Origin: Streptosporangiaceae bacterium
GTDB taxonomy: Bacteria > Actinomycetota > Actinomycetes > Streptosporangiales > Streptosporangiaceae
DNA: 50,447 nucleotides
Assembly (NCBI GenBank): GCA_030041275.1
Contig: JASHOE010000128.1
Location: forward strand, 1-50,447
Reading direction: 5' to 3'
This document shows, piece by piece, positions 25,903 through 33,729 of the stretch; within the stretch, counting starts at the first letter, position 1, and each line of letters starts with the position of its first letter. The notes under the pieces were generated by a model, which made no database searches, was not told where the DNA came from, and saw only the letters and a program-made list of their open reading frames with translations. The position numbers and the translations under genes are program-made.

Positions 25903-26982
25903 TCAGTCGGCCACCCGCCACCGGACCGGCAGGCCGTGCGCTGGTGCCGACCCGAGCACCCGGCGCCACCCGCCGGGCCAGGTTGTCAGCGTCACCCGGC
26001 AGCCACCGGCGCGCGACTGCTCGAAGTGAAGGTAGGCGAACGGTGCTTGCGGTGTCGCCGCTGCGCCGAGCTCGGCCACACCAGTGGCGAGCTCGGCGCG
26101 CTGCACGTCGTTAAGGTACTGGCGGAAGATCGAGTGCCACAGCACGGTCCAGGTCCCCTGCCGCAAAGTCATCCGCGCGAGCGTGGCGGACGCCGGCTCG
26201 GCGCGCAGGTCGGCCGGCACCTGCGCAGCGATGCGCAGCGCACCCCGCAGCCGCTCGAGCCGGTCAAGCTGGTCCGGCCAGACGTAGGCCGTGAGCCGCA
26301 CGCCGCCATCCTTGGTTAGCGGGTCGACCGGCGCGATGTCCCCGCCGACGCGCTCGATGACCTCGATCCGGCTCTCTGGCGGGGCGTCCCCCTGCCAGCC
26401 GTCAGCCAGCACCACCGGCGACCGCGGATCGCCGTAGCGGCCGGCCGGACCCGGCACGCAATAGCAGTCCGCCCGCAGGTTCAGCCCGGCGCTCGCGCCG
26501 ACCTCCACGAGGCGGACTGGCAGGCTCGTCTCGGCCGCGACATGGCGAAGTCCCCCGAGCAGCGCCGCTGCCCTGCCTACCTCGTTCGTCTGCGGCGGGT
26601 GGCCGAGCCACGACCGGATGTCGGCACGGTGCTCAGCCAGCGCCTGGCGAAACGCCGCCCACGTCTGCGGGCTGCCCGGAGCCTGCTCGGGGATACCGCC
26701 CGTGCTGGGATAGAAAGCCGCCAGCGCTGGCGCGCCGCCGGACAGCGCCTGCGCGTGCACGCCGCCAAGGAGCCGAAGGGCGAGGCCAGTGGCGAGCCGG
26801 TCGTCGAGATAGCCGTCGAGAACCTGCGCCGTCGGGCCGCCAGCCGACAGATCGTCGGCGGTGTGCAGGAGCAGGTCGCCGTAGAGCACGCTACCCAGCT
26901 CCCGGCAGGCAGCCGCCTGCAGTCGCAACAGTCGCGCGGTACGCGTCCGCGCATCGCCGCGCGAGTCCTCGATCGCGTGCAC
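25903..26982 (-). CDS. DUF2332 family protein
   Basis: About 359 residues from GTG 26982. It is recognised as DUF2332 by its AFYPSTGG segment, the central LVEVGASAGLNLRADCY motif (a methyltransferase-like glycine loop), DIAPVDPL, AYVWPDQLDRLERLRGAL and VLWHSIFRQYL. The glycine loop suggests a Rossmann fold and possible cofactor binding, but no activity is established for the family. It follows the second SDR by 90 bp on the same strand and probably shares its mRNA. The start is not certain because no strong ribosome binding site is seen. Confidence 0.82.
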   Translation of the reverse strand: MHAIEDSRGDARTRTARLLRLQAAACRELGSVLYGDLLLHTADDLSAGGPTAQVLDGYLDDRLATGLALRLLGGVHAQALSGGAPALAAFYPSTGGIPEQAPGSPQTWAAFRQALAEHRADIRSWLGHPPQTNEVGRAAALLGGLRHVAAETSLPVRLVEVGASAGLNLRADCYCVPGPAGRYGDPRSPVVLADGWQGDAPPESRIEVIERVGGDIAPVDPLTKDGGVRLTAYVWPDQLDRLERLRGALRIAAQVPADLRAEPASATLARMTLRQGTWTVLWHSIFRQYLNDVQRAELATGVAELGAAATPQAPFAYLHFEQSRAGGCRVTLTTWPGGWRRVLGSAPAHGLPVRWRVAD

Positions 26983-27071
26983 GGTGAAACTGTACGTCCG
27001 GCACCGGCACCGGCACGGAAACTGCAGGTGGCGAGAGCCTCCAGGCCTATCAGCAGGGAACGGACGATTAG

Positions 27072-27872
27072 CTAGCCGTTCCTGAGACTCTGGCCGCCGT
27101 CTACGGTCAGCGCAACACCGGTGATGAACCCTGCCTGCGGGGATGCGAGGAACAGCGCGGCTTCCGCCACGTCCCAGGCCGTCCCCATCTTGCCGAGCGG
27201 GACCCTCGAGTCGCGCAGCGCGATCACTTGTTCGCGGCTCAGCCCATCCCGGCCCACTCGCGGCTCGATTGCCATCGGCGTGTTCATCAGGCCAGGCAGG
27301 ATGCAATTGACCCGGATGCCAAACGGCGCGTACGTGATGGCGAGGTTCTCCGTGAGCGCGATGACGCCTGCCTTGGATGTCTTGTAGGCGATATTGGGGT
27401 AGTCAAGCACCGCGGCGGTCGACGCGATATTGACGATCACGCCCGACTGCTGCGCTTGCATCACCTGGAGCACGTGCTTGCAGGTCAGCACCATGCCGCG
27501 CAGGTTGGTCGCAATAACCACGTCGAAGGCGTCACTGGTGATGTCGGCGACGGGACCGTCGCCCGCGGCCAGACTTACTCCCACATTGTTGTGCAGGACG
27601 TCGATCCCGCCGAGCCGGTCGACCGTCTCCGAGACGAAGCCTGCGATCTCTCGTTCCACGGTGATGTCGGCTGCGAGCGCGAGCGCGGTGCCGCCATCCT
27701 CCCTGATGGCGCTCACCGTCGCCTCCGCGGCGTCGAGGTGACGGTCAACGGCCACCACGTACGCCCCCTCGCGGCCGAACAGCTGCGCCGTGGCCCTGCC
27801 GTTGCCGATGGTCTGGCCGGGTGTCTGGCCCGCGCCGACGACGACGGCAACCTTGCCGTCCAGACGGCCCAC
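27072..27872 (-). CDS. Short-chain dehydrogenase/reductase (SDR), second gene of a tandem pair
   Basis: 266 residues from GTG 27872, two bases after the first SDR stop, with GGAG eight bases upstream inside that gene. Classical SDR features are present: a glycine-rich loop (VAVVVGAGQTPGQTIGNG), an NNVGV motif in place of NNAG, catalytic Ser in NIASTAAV, YKTSK (Tyr and Lys) and IRVNCILPG. ITGVALTVDGGQSL closes the fold. The glycine loop carries inserted residues, a trait I associate with some SDR subfamilies of mycofactocin users, but this is only suggestive. The substrate is unknown. Confidence 0.92.
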   Translation of the reverse strand: MGRLDGKVAVVVGAGQTPGQTIGNGRATAQLFGREGAYVVAVDRHLDAAEATVSAIREDGGTALALAADITVEREIAGFVSETVDRLGGIDVLHNNVGVSLAAGDGPVADITSDAFDVVIATNLRGMVLTCKHVLQVMQAQQSGVIVNIASTAAVLDYPNIAYKTSKAGVIALTENLAITYAPFGIRVNCILPGLMNTPMAIEPRVGRDGLSREQVIALRDSRVPLGKMGTAWDVAEAALFLASPQAGFITGVALTVDGGQSLRNG

Positions 27873-27874
27873 GA

Positions 27875-28741
27875 TCAACGCTCCGGGCTGCGCAGCGAGA
27901 CGCCGCCATCGACCGGGAGGACGACGCCAGTGATGTACCGTGCCTCGTCTGAGCCCAGAAACACAGCGGCGTGAGCGACATCCCAAGCGGTGCCCTCGAT
28001 GCCGAGCAGCGAGGCCATCCGGCGCCGTTCCCGGACTTCGGGGCTCATGCCAGCCGCGTACACCATCGGGGTATAGATCGGACCAGGCGCGATGCAATTG
28101 ACCCGCACTCCGCTGCCGGCGTGATCCACCGCCATTGCCCGGGTGAGCGCGATGACGGCGCCCTTGGCGGTGCTGTACGGCGTCAGGCCGCGCGGCCGGA
28201 ACGCTGAGATCGAGGAAATGTTGATGATCGCCCCGCCGTTGCGGGACAGGTACGGGAGCGTGGCCGCGCTGGCGAGGGCAATCGTCTTGACGTTGACGGT
28301 CATGACGTCATCCCATCGCTGCCAGTCCGCATCGAGAATCGTCCCCGCGCCCTCGACGCCGACGTTGTTGTCGAGGATGTCGAGGCGGCCCCACGCGCTC
28401 GCGGCGTGATCAGCCATCTCGCGGCAACGCTCTGCCGAGGTGATATCGGCCACGTGCGCCTCCGCGATACCGCCCTCGCCAGCGATGAGGGCGACGGTCT
28501 GCTCGGCGGCAGCACGATCCAGGTCGACTACCAGCACGCGCGCGCCGTGTCTGGCGAACATCACGGCCGCGGCGCGGCCCGTGCCGATTCCTTCGGTACG
28601 AGAGCCTCCACCGGTCACGATCGCGACCTTGCCGGCGAGGCGGGCGGGCCCGGCGAGGCGGGCGGGCCCGGCAGGGACCGCGGTCGCCAGGGCGCCACCG
28701 GTGCCCATGTCGGCCGCCGCGTGGTTTGGAACCATCGACAC
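27875..28741 (-). CDS. Short-chain dehydrogenase/reductase (SDR), first gene of a tandem pair
   Basis: 288 residues from GTG 28741, chosen because a perfect GGAGGAG lies nine bases upstream; ATG 28735 is an alternative. The first 36 residues are an extra Ala/Gly-rich lead that includes PARLAG twice, from an 18-bp tandem duplication. The SDR core follows: IVTGGGSRTEGIGTG, DNNVGVEG, NISSISAF, YSTAKGAV and VRVNCIAPGP. It is about half identical by eye to the SDR downstream, so the pair probably arose by duplication. It heads the operon and lies behind the hairpin leader at 28778-28821. Confidence 0.92.
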   Translation of the reverse strand: MSMVPNHAAADMGTGGALATAVPAGPARLAGPARLAGKVAIVTGGGSRTEGIGTGRAAAVMFARHGARVLVVDLDRAAAEQTVALIAGEGGIAEAHVADITSAERCREMADHAASAWGRLDILDNNVGVEGAGTILDADWQRWDDVMTVNVKTIALASAATLPYLSRNGGAIINISSISAFRPRGLTPYSTAKGAVIALTRAMAVDHAGSGVRVNCIAPGPIYTPMVYAAGMSPEVRERRRMASLLGIEGTAWDVAHAAVFLGSDEARYITGVVLPVDGGVSLRSPER

Positions 28742-28777
28742 GTTCGCTTGCTCCTCCGCCGCAGCTCGTGGCCGCCG

Positions 28778-28821
28778 GAAAAAGAACCAGGCCCCTCCAA
28801 GTATGAGTTGGAGGGGCCTGG
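28778..28821 (-). terminator. Intrinsic terminator-like hairpin in the leader of the SDR operon
   Basis: A perfect 14-bp stem pairs 28787-28800 with 28808-28821 around a 7-base loop (CTCATAC on the minus strand). On the minus strand it is followed at once by TTCTTTTTCC, and 20 bases later by the GGAGGAG of the first SDR. No minus-strand gene ends upstream of it, so it is better read as an attenuator within a leader than as a gene-end terminator. Confidence 0.75.
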
Positions 28822-28956
28822 CCTGCCGCGCCTCACGTTGCCGTCGATTGCTCGACGACGCCCTGCGGCGCGACCTGGGGCACAGCGGAATCCGGTGGCA
28901 AGTCGCGGTTACCCGGCTATGCCGTCCGCGGATTGCTCCGGGGCGGAATCCGTCGT

Positions 28957-29035
28957 GACCGTGAATGAATTTCTACTGCCTGCAGGCAGACTGGCGCAAG
29001 TGGTTCTGCAAAGCATTCCAAGATTTTCTTGAGAA
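28957..29035. repeat. Duplicated AT-rich element, copy A
   Basis: It contains GTGAATGAATTTCTACTGCC, then GCGCAAG 33 bases after the GTG, and AAGATT 59 bases after it. Copy B at 29344 has the same blocks at offsets 33 and 60. A 25-codon plus-strand frame starting VNEFLLP ends here, but its codons (TTT, CTA) are atypical of this genome. Confidence 0.8.
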
Positions 29036-29153
29036 CTGGATTCGGGCTCTCTGACAATTCCGACGAGACCTTAACGATTCGGCACGGACCGGCCTGAAAG
29101 ATTCCCGCGGACGCCTGGCAGCTGGGGCCTCGCCTGCCACTGCGCAGACAGCC

Positions 29154-29190
29154 GTGAGGCCCCCACATGTATGAGATGCAGGGGCCTCAC
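29154..29190. repeat. Second hairpin with the same GTATGAG loop
   Basis: A 10-bp outer stem (29154-29163 with 29181-29190, GTGAGGCCCC/GGGGCCTCAC), a 2x2 mismatch and three inner pairs close the 7-base loop GTATGAG. The loop and the GGCCCC/GGGGCC stem are shared with the hairpin at 28787-28821, while the inner pairs differ. No T-run follows on either strand. Confidence 0.75.
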
Positions 29191-29343
29191 GTGGCCCAAC
29201 CGTGGCGCTGACCTGCCGATTACTCAGCTGATTCGCACTGCGGCTAAGCCGACCTCCTACCGTGCTAGCCAGCGCAATGACCGGTCTCCCGGTCCTCGCA
29301 CCTGCCCTTCGAGTTCCCTCTCGGGGTGGCCCGCCGTTAGGTG

Positions 29344-29420
29344 GTGAAAGAATTTCTACTGCCTCCGCCAGCCGCGGCGCAAGAGGTTTCCGGAAACGAT
29401 TTCAAGATTCTTTTCATCTC
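29344..29420. repeat. Duplicated AT-rich element, copy B
   Basis: GTGAAAGAATTTCTACTGCC differs from copy A by one base in its first 20. The GCGCAAG and AAGATT blocks follow at matching spacing. A plus-strand frame through it (VKEFLLP) stays open for 80 codons and its TAG overlaps the EEP-family start (GTGGCTAG), but the codon use argues against a real gene. Confidence 0.8.
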
Positions 29421-29458
29421 CACAAAAGAACGGTCGTTATCCCCCGCGGCGCCCGCTT

Positions 29459-29495
29459 ATCCACCGAGCATCCACAGGGATATGCACAAGGCCGG
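29459..29495. other. Cluster of DnaA-box-like sequences
   Basis: TTATCCACC, GCATCCACA and ATATGCACA occur within about 35 bp. They match the TTATNCACA box with one, two and one mismatches. No dnaA, dnaN or other replication gene is near, so this is not proposed as the chromosomal origin. Confidence 0.3.
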
Positions 29496-29575
29496 GCGGT
29501 CGACCGCTATCGGAGAGCCGCAAGCAAGCACCGCGTGCTCGCCCAGATACGCTCGGTCCTATCGACGCGCTGACG

Positions 29576-30289
29576 GTGGCTAGCTTCAACCTGCACTTCG
29601 GAACCGACGTGCAGGGCGAGCCGTACGACGTAGCGGCGGCCGTCGAGCGCCTCGATGCGACCATCATCTGTTTGCAAGAAGACTGGATACCGGCCGAGCC
29701 TGACCGGGCGACAGACGATCCGGTGGCGGACGTCGGACATGCGCTCGGCGTGACCTTGCACCGCGCGCATCTGCGCTCGCGACAGTGGCGGGCTACGCTC
29801 GACGGCGCCGCGAACGGCGGTCCGGGCCGACTGTGCATCTCGATCCTGACAGCGCTGCCGGTTATCAGCTACGAGGTCATCGGCCTCGGGCAAGGACCAG
29901 GCGATCCGATTCCTCGCGTGGCGCAGGTGCTGCTGCTGCGGTCGCCGGCCGGAGGCCAGCTGCGCCTGATCAATACCCACCTGACCTGCTCGGTGGCCAG
30001 CCCGCTACAGCTCTGGCGGCTGTGGCGACGGTTGCGTGCGGACCCCGTCCCCACCGTGCTCGCCGGGGACCTCAACATGCCGGCGGTGGTGGCGCGGCGG
30101 TGTGCCGGACTGACCGGCCTCGTGCGAGGAGCAACGTTCCCGGCTATGCAACCCGTGGTGCAGCTCGACCACGTGCTGGTGAGCGCTGGCGTCCGGGCAG
30201 GCTCGGGAACGGTGCTGCCGCCGGCAGGCTCCGACCACCGGCCGGTGCGGGCGCAGCTGCACGGGATCAACGGCTGGCACCGAGTGTGA
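29576..30289 (+). CDS. Endonuclease/exonuclease/phosphatase (EEP) family protein
   Basis: 237 residues carrying the EEP catalytic set: SFNLHFG (Asn), CLQED (Glu), NTHLT (His region), LAGDLNMP (Asp and Asn), QLDHVLVS and the final GSDHRPV (Asp-His). The protein could act on nucleic acid or on a phosphate ester such as a phospholipid; the family does not tell which. The GTG at 29576 is only four residues before the first motif, so it is the latest possible start, and no good ribosome binding site is seen. No signal peptide. Confidence 0.87.
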   Translation: MASFNLHFGTDVQGEPYDVAAAVERLDATIICLQEDWIPAEPDRATDDPVADVGHALGVTLHRAHLRSRQWRATLDGAANGGPGRLCISILTALPVISYEVIGLGQGPGDPIPRVAQVLLLRSPAGGQLRLINTHLTCSVASPLQLWRLWRRLRADPVPTVLAGDLNMPAVVARRCAGLTGLVRGATFPAMQPVVQLDHVLVSAGVRAGSGTVLPPAGSDHRPVRAQLHGINGWHRV

Positions 30290-30323
30290 CCGTGCCCGGC
30301 GGTGGGCGGTGCGCGGTGGGCGC

Positions 30324-30683
30324 TTACCGCGGCGAGCGCGTTGCCAGCGGAGTCGTGTCCTCCTCGGCAGCGCGGAGGTCGGCGGCGGCGGACGTGGCCG
30401 TTGCGGTCGCGCTCGCGCTCGCGCCTGAGGGCGCCTGGTAGGTCTCCGCGGCCGCAGCCGGCCGCTGGCCCGGCACCGCCGGGCGGCGCTCAGGGATCGG
30501 CATGAGCTGACGGCCCCCTTCGACCGCCTGGAAGCTGCCGCCGCGCACCTCTGTCCGCAGGTCGGTGCTGTAGCGGCCCCTGGTCGGATGCGCGTTTGCC
30601 CAGAAGACCATAGAGAGCCAGGTGACGAGGCATACCGCGATCACGATCGGGAGCACGATGTCCGTGGTCCCCGAACCAGTCAT
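30324..30683 (-). CDS. Small single-pass membrane protein
   Basis: 119 residues from ATG 30683, with GGGGGTGG about six bases upstream. One N-terminal membrane helix (IVLPIVIAVCLVTWLSMVFW) is followed by a basic polar stretch (HPTRGRYSTDLRTEVRGG) and a disordered Pro/Ala/Thr-rich tail. I recall similar short proteins in actinobacteria, all of unknown function. It converges on the EEP-family gene 34 bp away. Confidence 0.7.
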   Translation of the reverse strand: MTGSGTTDIVLPIVIAVCLVTWLSMVFWANAHPTRGRYSTDLRTEVRGGSFQAVEGGRQLMPIPERRPAVPGQRPAAAAETYQAPSGASASATATATSAAADLRAAEEDTTPLATRSPR

Positions 30684-30835
30684 GGCAGACCACCCCCTGG
30701 TGCTCGCCATACCCAGGAAGCATCAGGCGTACCCCGCCAGGCACAGCGGCATCACGGTCACCGCAGGCAACAGAATAGCCTGACAAAGACCACCAAAGTC
30801 GTCTTTGCTTCGCGGCCAACGGGAGGCGTACGGCC

Positions 30836-30943
30836 TTGGTGATCGGCGTGATCGTGCTCGTGGTCGCCGCTCTCGCTCCTGCCGCCGTAGGCGTATGCGG
30901 CGTTGGCGGCTACGCTCCCAGCTGGACGATGCCCCCCTCGTAG
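30836..30943 (+). CDS. Possible 35-residue hydrophobic peptide
   Basis: A TTG-GTG start follows GGGAGG by nine bases. The product is almost wholly hydrophobic at first (VIGVIVLVVAALAPAAVGV), then has a short polar end with Cys and Trp. The last 34 bases overlap the convergent response regulator gene. It could be a small membrane protein or a chance frame. Confidence 0.3.
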   Translation: MVIGVIVLVVAALAPAAVGVCGVGGYAPSWTMPPS

Positions 30944-31569
30944 GCGGCGACCACCAGCTGGGCCCGGTCCCTGACCGCGAGCTTGGTCATGGCGCGGCCG
31001 GCGTGGGTCTTCACGGTGGACTGGCTGACGTAAAGCTGCCCTGCGATCTCCTCGTTAGACAAGCCAGTTGCGATGAGCCGGACCACCTCGCGCTCCCGCG
31101 GTGTCAGGTCGTCGATCCCCGGCACCTCGCGCGGCCGCCGCGCCTTCGCGGTGAACTCGGCGATCAGCCGCCTGGTTACGGCTGGCGACAAAAGCGCTTC
31201 GCCGCCGGCGACCACGCGGACGGCCCTGATCAGCTCGGCGGCGTCGGTGTCCTTCACCAGGAAGCCGGCCGCACCGGCCCGCAGCCCATCGAAGATGTAC
31301 TCGTCGATCTCAAACGTGGTCAGGATGACGACGTGCACACCGGCGAGCTCGCGACGGCCGGCGATCTGCCTGGTCGCCTCGATGCCGTCAAGCACCGGCA
31401 TCCGGATGTCCATCAGGAGCACGTCGGGCCGCTCGCGCTCGGCGAGCCGGACCGCCTCTGCACCGTCCGCGGCCTGCCCGGCGACGGCCATGTCATCCTC
31501 AGCGTCCAGCAGCGCCGCGAAACCGGTCCGTACCAGTTCTTGGTCGTCAGCGAGGCCGACCCGGATCAC
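30910..31569 (-). CDS. NarL/LuxR-type response regulator
   Basis: 219 residues from GTG 31569 (GGGAG six bases upstream), overlapping the histidine kinase stop by GTGA. The receiver domain has acidic residues in GLADDQ, phosphoacceptor D54 in LLMDIRMP and K106 in FLVKDTD. The output domain is a LuxR helix-turn-helix (LTPREREVVRLIATGLSNEE, then IAGQLYVSQSTVKTHAGR). With the kinase it forms a two-component system. The divergent ABC transporter next to it is the likely target. Confidence 0.95.
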   Translation of the reverse strand: MIRVGLADDQELVRTGFAALLDAEDDMAVAGQAADGAEAVRLAERERPDVLLMDIRMPVLDGIEATRQIAGRRELAGVHVVILTTFEIDEYIFDGLRAGAAGFLVKDTDAAELIRAVRVVAGGEALLSPAVTRRLIAEFTAKARRPREVPGIDDLTPREREVVRLIATGLSNEEIAGQLYVSQSTVKTHAGRAMTKLAVRDRAQLVVAAYEGGIVQLGA

Positions 31570-32759
31570 CGGCTGCTCCCGTCGGCCGAGCGCACCATGG
31601 AGCCTGGCAGCCACGCCTGAACCCGGAATCCGCCGTCCGCGCGGCGCCCCGCCGACAGCGTGCCCCCAAGCGCCTGGGCCCGCTCGCTCATGCCAGTGAT
31701 GCCGTTCCCGCCGCTCATGGTGACCCGTGCGGCGGCGGGCGACCGCTGAGCCGAGCCCGCGTCGTCGACTTGGACCAGAACGCCATCCGGCTGGTACCTG
31801 ACCAGTACCTCGGCAGCCCGGCAGGCGCTGTGCCGCGAGGTGTTGGTGAGCGCTTCCTGCACGATCCGGTAGCTGGCTAGATCGACATCGCCAGGCAGCT
31901 CCCGCTGCTCGCCCTCGATCGCAACGCGCACGTCCAGACCGGTGCCACGAACGGCCGACACCAGGTCGCCGAGCTGTGCCAGGCCAGGACTCGGGGTCCT
32001 GGGCGCTTCGTCCCCCTCGGCCCGCAGCACACCGAGTACCGTCCGCAACTCCGCCAGGGCCTGCTTGCTGACTTCGTGGATCGACGTGAGCGCGTCCCTG
32101 GCCCGCTCCGGCTGACGGTCCATGAGATGGAGTGCGGTGTTGGCCTGCACGTTGATCACCGAGATGTTGTGCGCCAGCACGTCGTGCAGGTCACGGGCAA
32201 TCCGGACGCGCTCCTCGCTCGCGCGGCGCTGCAGCTGGTCCTCCCGGCTGCGCGAAGCGGCCGCGGCGCGCTGCCCGCGCATCCGGATCAGCTCGGCGAT
32301 CGTCAGCAGCGCGATCAGCCAGGCGGCGACGCTGAGGCCCACCGCCAGCGACGCGTGTCCGGTCTCCCCGATCAGCCACGGCGGCCAGAACGAAACCAGA
32401 TAGCCGATCACCAGCGAGGCGACAGCGGCCGCCCGGCGGCGGTGGACCTCCGCGTTGACGAAGGCGACGATCAGCGCGATCCATCCGGCGCTACCCAAGG
32501 CCCCGGCCCAGAGGGTCGCGCCGAGCGCGACCGCGAGCACCCCGACGGGATACCGCCGCCGCCAGGCAAGCGTCAGACCGCTGATCACCAGGAGCGCGTA
32601 TGCAGCCCAGCCGGCCCCGGACCGATGGTGCTGCCAGGACCAGTCGGCCTGGCTCACGGCCAGCTGGATAGCGGTCACGCCGACCGCGATGCCGATGTCG
32701 GCCGTGCGGCCCGGCGGAAGGGCGACGCGGCGGATCTTGGACAGCGTGAGTCCGGTCAT
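31566..32759 (-). CDS. Sensor histidine kinase (HisKA_3 family)
   Basis: 397 residues. The N-terminal half holds about five membrane helices with short loops, so the signal is probably sensed in or at the membrane. The HisKA_3 dimerisation region has RVRIARDLHDVLAHNISVIN with phosphoacceptor H192, and the HATPase follows (YRIVQEALTNTSRHS, and GNGITGMSERAQALGG as the G-box). It is cotranscribed with the response regulator and divergent from the DrrAB-like ABC pair, an arrangement often used to induce export of antibiotics or peptides. Confidence 0.95.
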   Translation of the reverse strand: MTGLTLSKIRRVALPPGRTADIGIAVGVTAIQLAVSQADWSWQHHRSGAGWAAYALLVISGLTLAWRRRYPVGVLAVALGATLWAGALGSAGWIALIVAFVNAEVHRRRAAAVASLVIGYLVSFWPPWLIGETGHASLAVGLSVAAWLIALLTIAELIRMRGQRAAAASRSREDQLQRRASEERVRIARDLHDVLAHNISVINVQANTALHLMDRQPERARDALTSIHEVSKQALAELRTVLGVLRAEGDEAPRTPSPGLAQLGDLVSAVRGTGLDVRVAIEGEQRELPGDVDLASYRIVQEALTNTSRHSACRAAEVLVRYQPDGVLVQVDDAGSAQRSPAAARVTMSGGNGITGMSERAQALGGTLSAGRRADGGFRVQAWLPGSMVRSADGSSR

Positions 32760-33006
32760 GGCACCACCGACGCTACGTCAGCAGACGGCCCGGTCGCGTC
32801 AGCCACAGGCCTACCTTGCGGCCTCGCGCCTGCTTCTGCGGTCTACGCGGCCGGCGCGCCCGCCGGCCTCGGGACCACCGCAGTCAGCCCGGCCGGCTGA
32901 CGACGGCGGGCAGGGTCCGCGACCAGCATGGCGGTAGGCAGCAGGAGGCCAGCCAACTCGGTCGCCTCGGTAGGCCTGAGCCCGGCCACCAGGAAGGACA
33001 CACGCC

Positions 33007-33729
33007 ATGCCCATCATCGAGGCCGTCGGCCTCACCAAGCACTACGGGCCGGTCACGGCCGTGGACAACCTCAGCTTCGCTGTCGAAGCTGGCCAGGTCG
33101 TCGGTTTCCTCGGCCCGAACGGTGCCGGGAAGACCACGACGCTGCGCATGCTGCTCGGCCTGGTTCAGCCCGATCACGGCAGTGCGCTCATCGACGGCCA
33201 GCCATACCCGGCGCTGGCAGCTCCGGCCCGCCAGGTCGGCGCCGTCCTCGAGGCGTCGAGCTGTCACCCTGGCCGCACGGCACGCAACCACCTGCGGATA
33301 GCAGCGCTGGCCGCCGGGATCGACGGGGCTCGCGCGGACGACGTCCTCGACCTCGTCGGCCTGATCGGCGCTGCAGACCAGCGAGCTGGGACGTTCTCGC
33401 TCGGAATGCGCCAGCGACTCGGCCTGGCAACGGCCCTGCTCGCCGATCCTGGCGTGCTGATCCTCGACGAGCCGGCCAACGGCCTCGACCCCGAGGGCGT
33501 GCGCTGGCTGCGGGACCTGATCCGCGGCATGGCTGCGGACGGAGCAACGGTGCTCGTGTCAAGCCACCTGCTGGCCGAGGTCGCGCAGACCGTGGACTCC
33601 GTCATCATCATCAACGACGGCCGCCTCGTCGCGCAGTCGCCCATCGGGGAGCTCACCGCGGGAGCGGCTCTCGAAGACGTATTCCTCGGCCTGACCGGCC
33701 GCAGTACGCGACGGGAGGTTCCGTCATGA
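33007..33729 (+). CDS. ABC transporter ATPase (DrrA/CcmA-like)
   Basis: 240 residues. AGGAAGGA lies eight bases before the ATG. Walker A is GPNGAGKTT, the signature is FSLGMRQRLGLATAL (an LSxGM form common in this subfamily), Walker B is VLILDEPANGLD, and the switch is SSHLL. It pairs with the permease that overlaps it by ATGA. It is divergent from the two-component genes, which probably control it. The longer plus-strand frame that opens at 32928 and runs through this gene is not coding here. Confidence 0.95.
   Translation: MPIIEAVGLTKHYGPVTAVDNLSFAVEAGQVVGFLGPNGAGKTTTLRMLLGLVQPDHGSALIDGQPYPALAAPARQVGAVLEASSCHPGRTARNHLRIAALAAGIDGARADDVLDLVGLIGAADQRAGTFSLGMRQRLGLATALLADPGVLILDEPANGLDPEGVRWLRDLIRGMAADGATVLVSSHLLAEVAQTVDSVIIINDGRLVAQSPIGELTAGAALEDVFLGLTGRSTRREVPS

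Larger units (their letters stand above)
28742..29575. other. 834-bp non-coding region with duplicated elements
   Basis: No convincing protein-coding gene. It is less GC-rich than the surroundings, with AT-rich patches at 28957-29050 and 29341-29440. It contains two hairpins with the same loop, two copies of a roughly 70-bp GAATTTCTACTGCC element, and smaller matching blocks between them (GATT-CTC and CTGCGGC at 28846-28869 and 29218-29244). The whole looks like a diverged duplication of about 375 bp. These parts are listed separately. Confidence 0.8.

Noticed and set aside
28969..29363. Cas12a-type direct repeat
   Set aside because: AATTTCTACTGCC in both duplicated elements resembles the 5' part of Cas12a repeats, but the GTAGAT half is missing, there are only two copies about 380 bp apart, and no cas gene is present.
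29341..29583. 80-residue plus-strand frame (VKEFLLP...) overlapping the EEP-family start
   Set aside because: The stop/start overlap is tempting, but codon use is atypical, the frame is not kept beyond the first 20 codons in copy A, and no ribosome binding site is clear.
32928..33725. N-terminal extension of the DrrB-like permease
   Set aside because: The permease frame stays open for 266 codons upstream, but this lies over the ATPase gene in another frame, is Arg/Pro-rich and unlike protein. ATG 33726 overlapping the ATPase stop is the real start.
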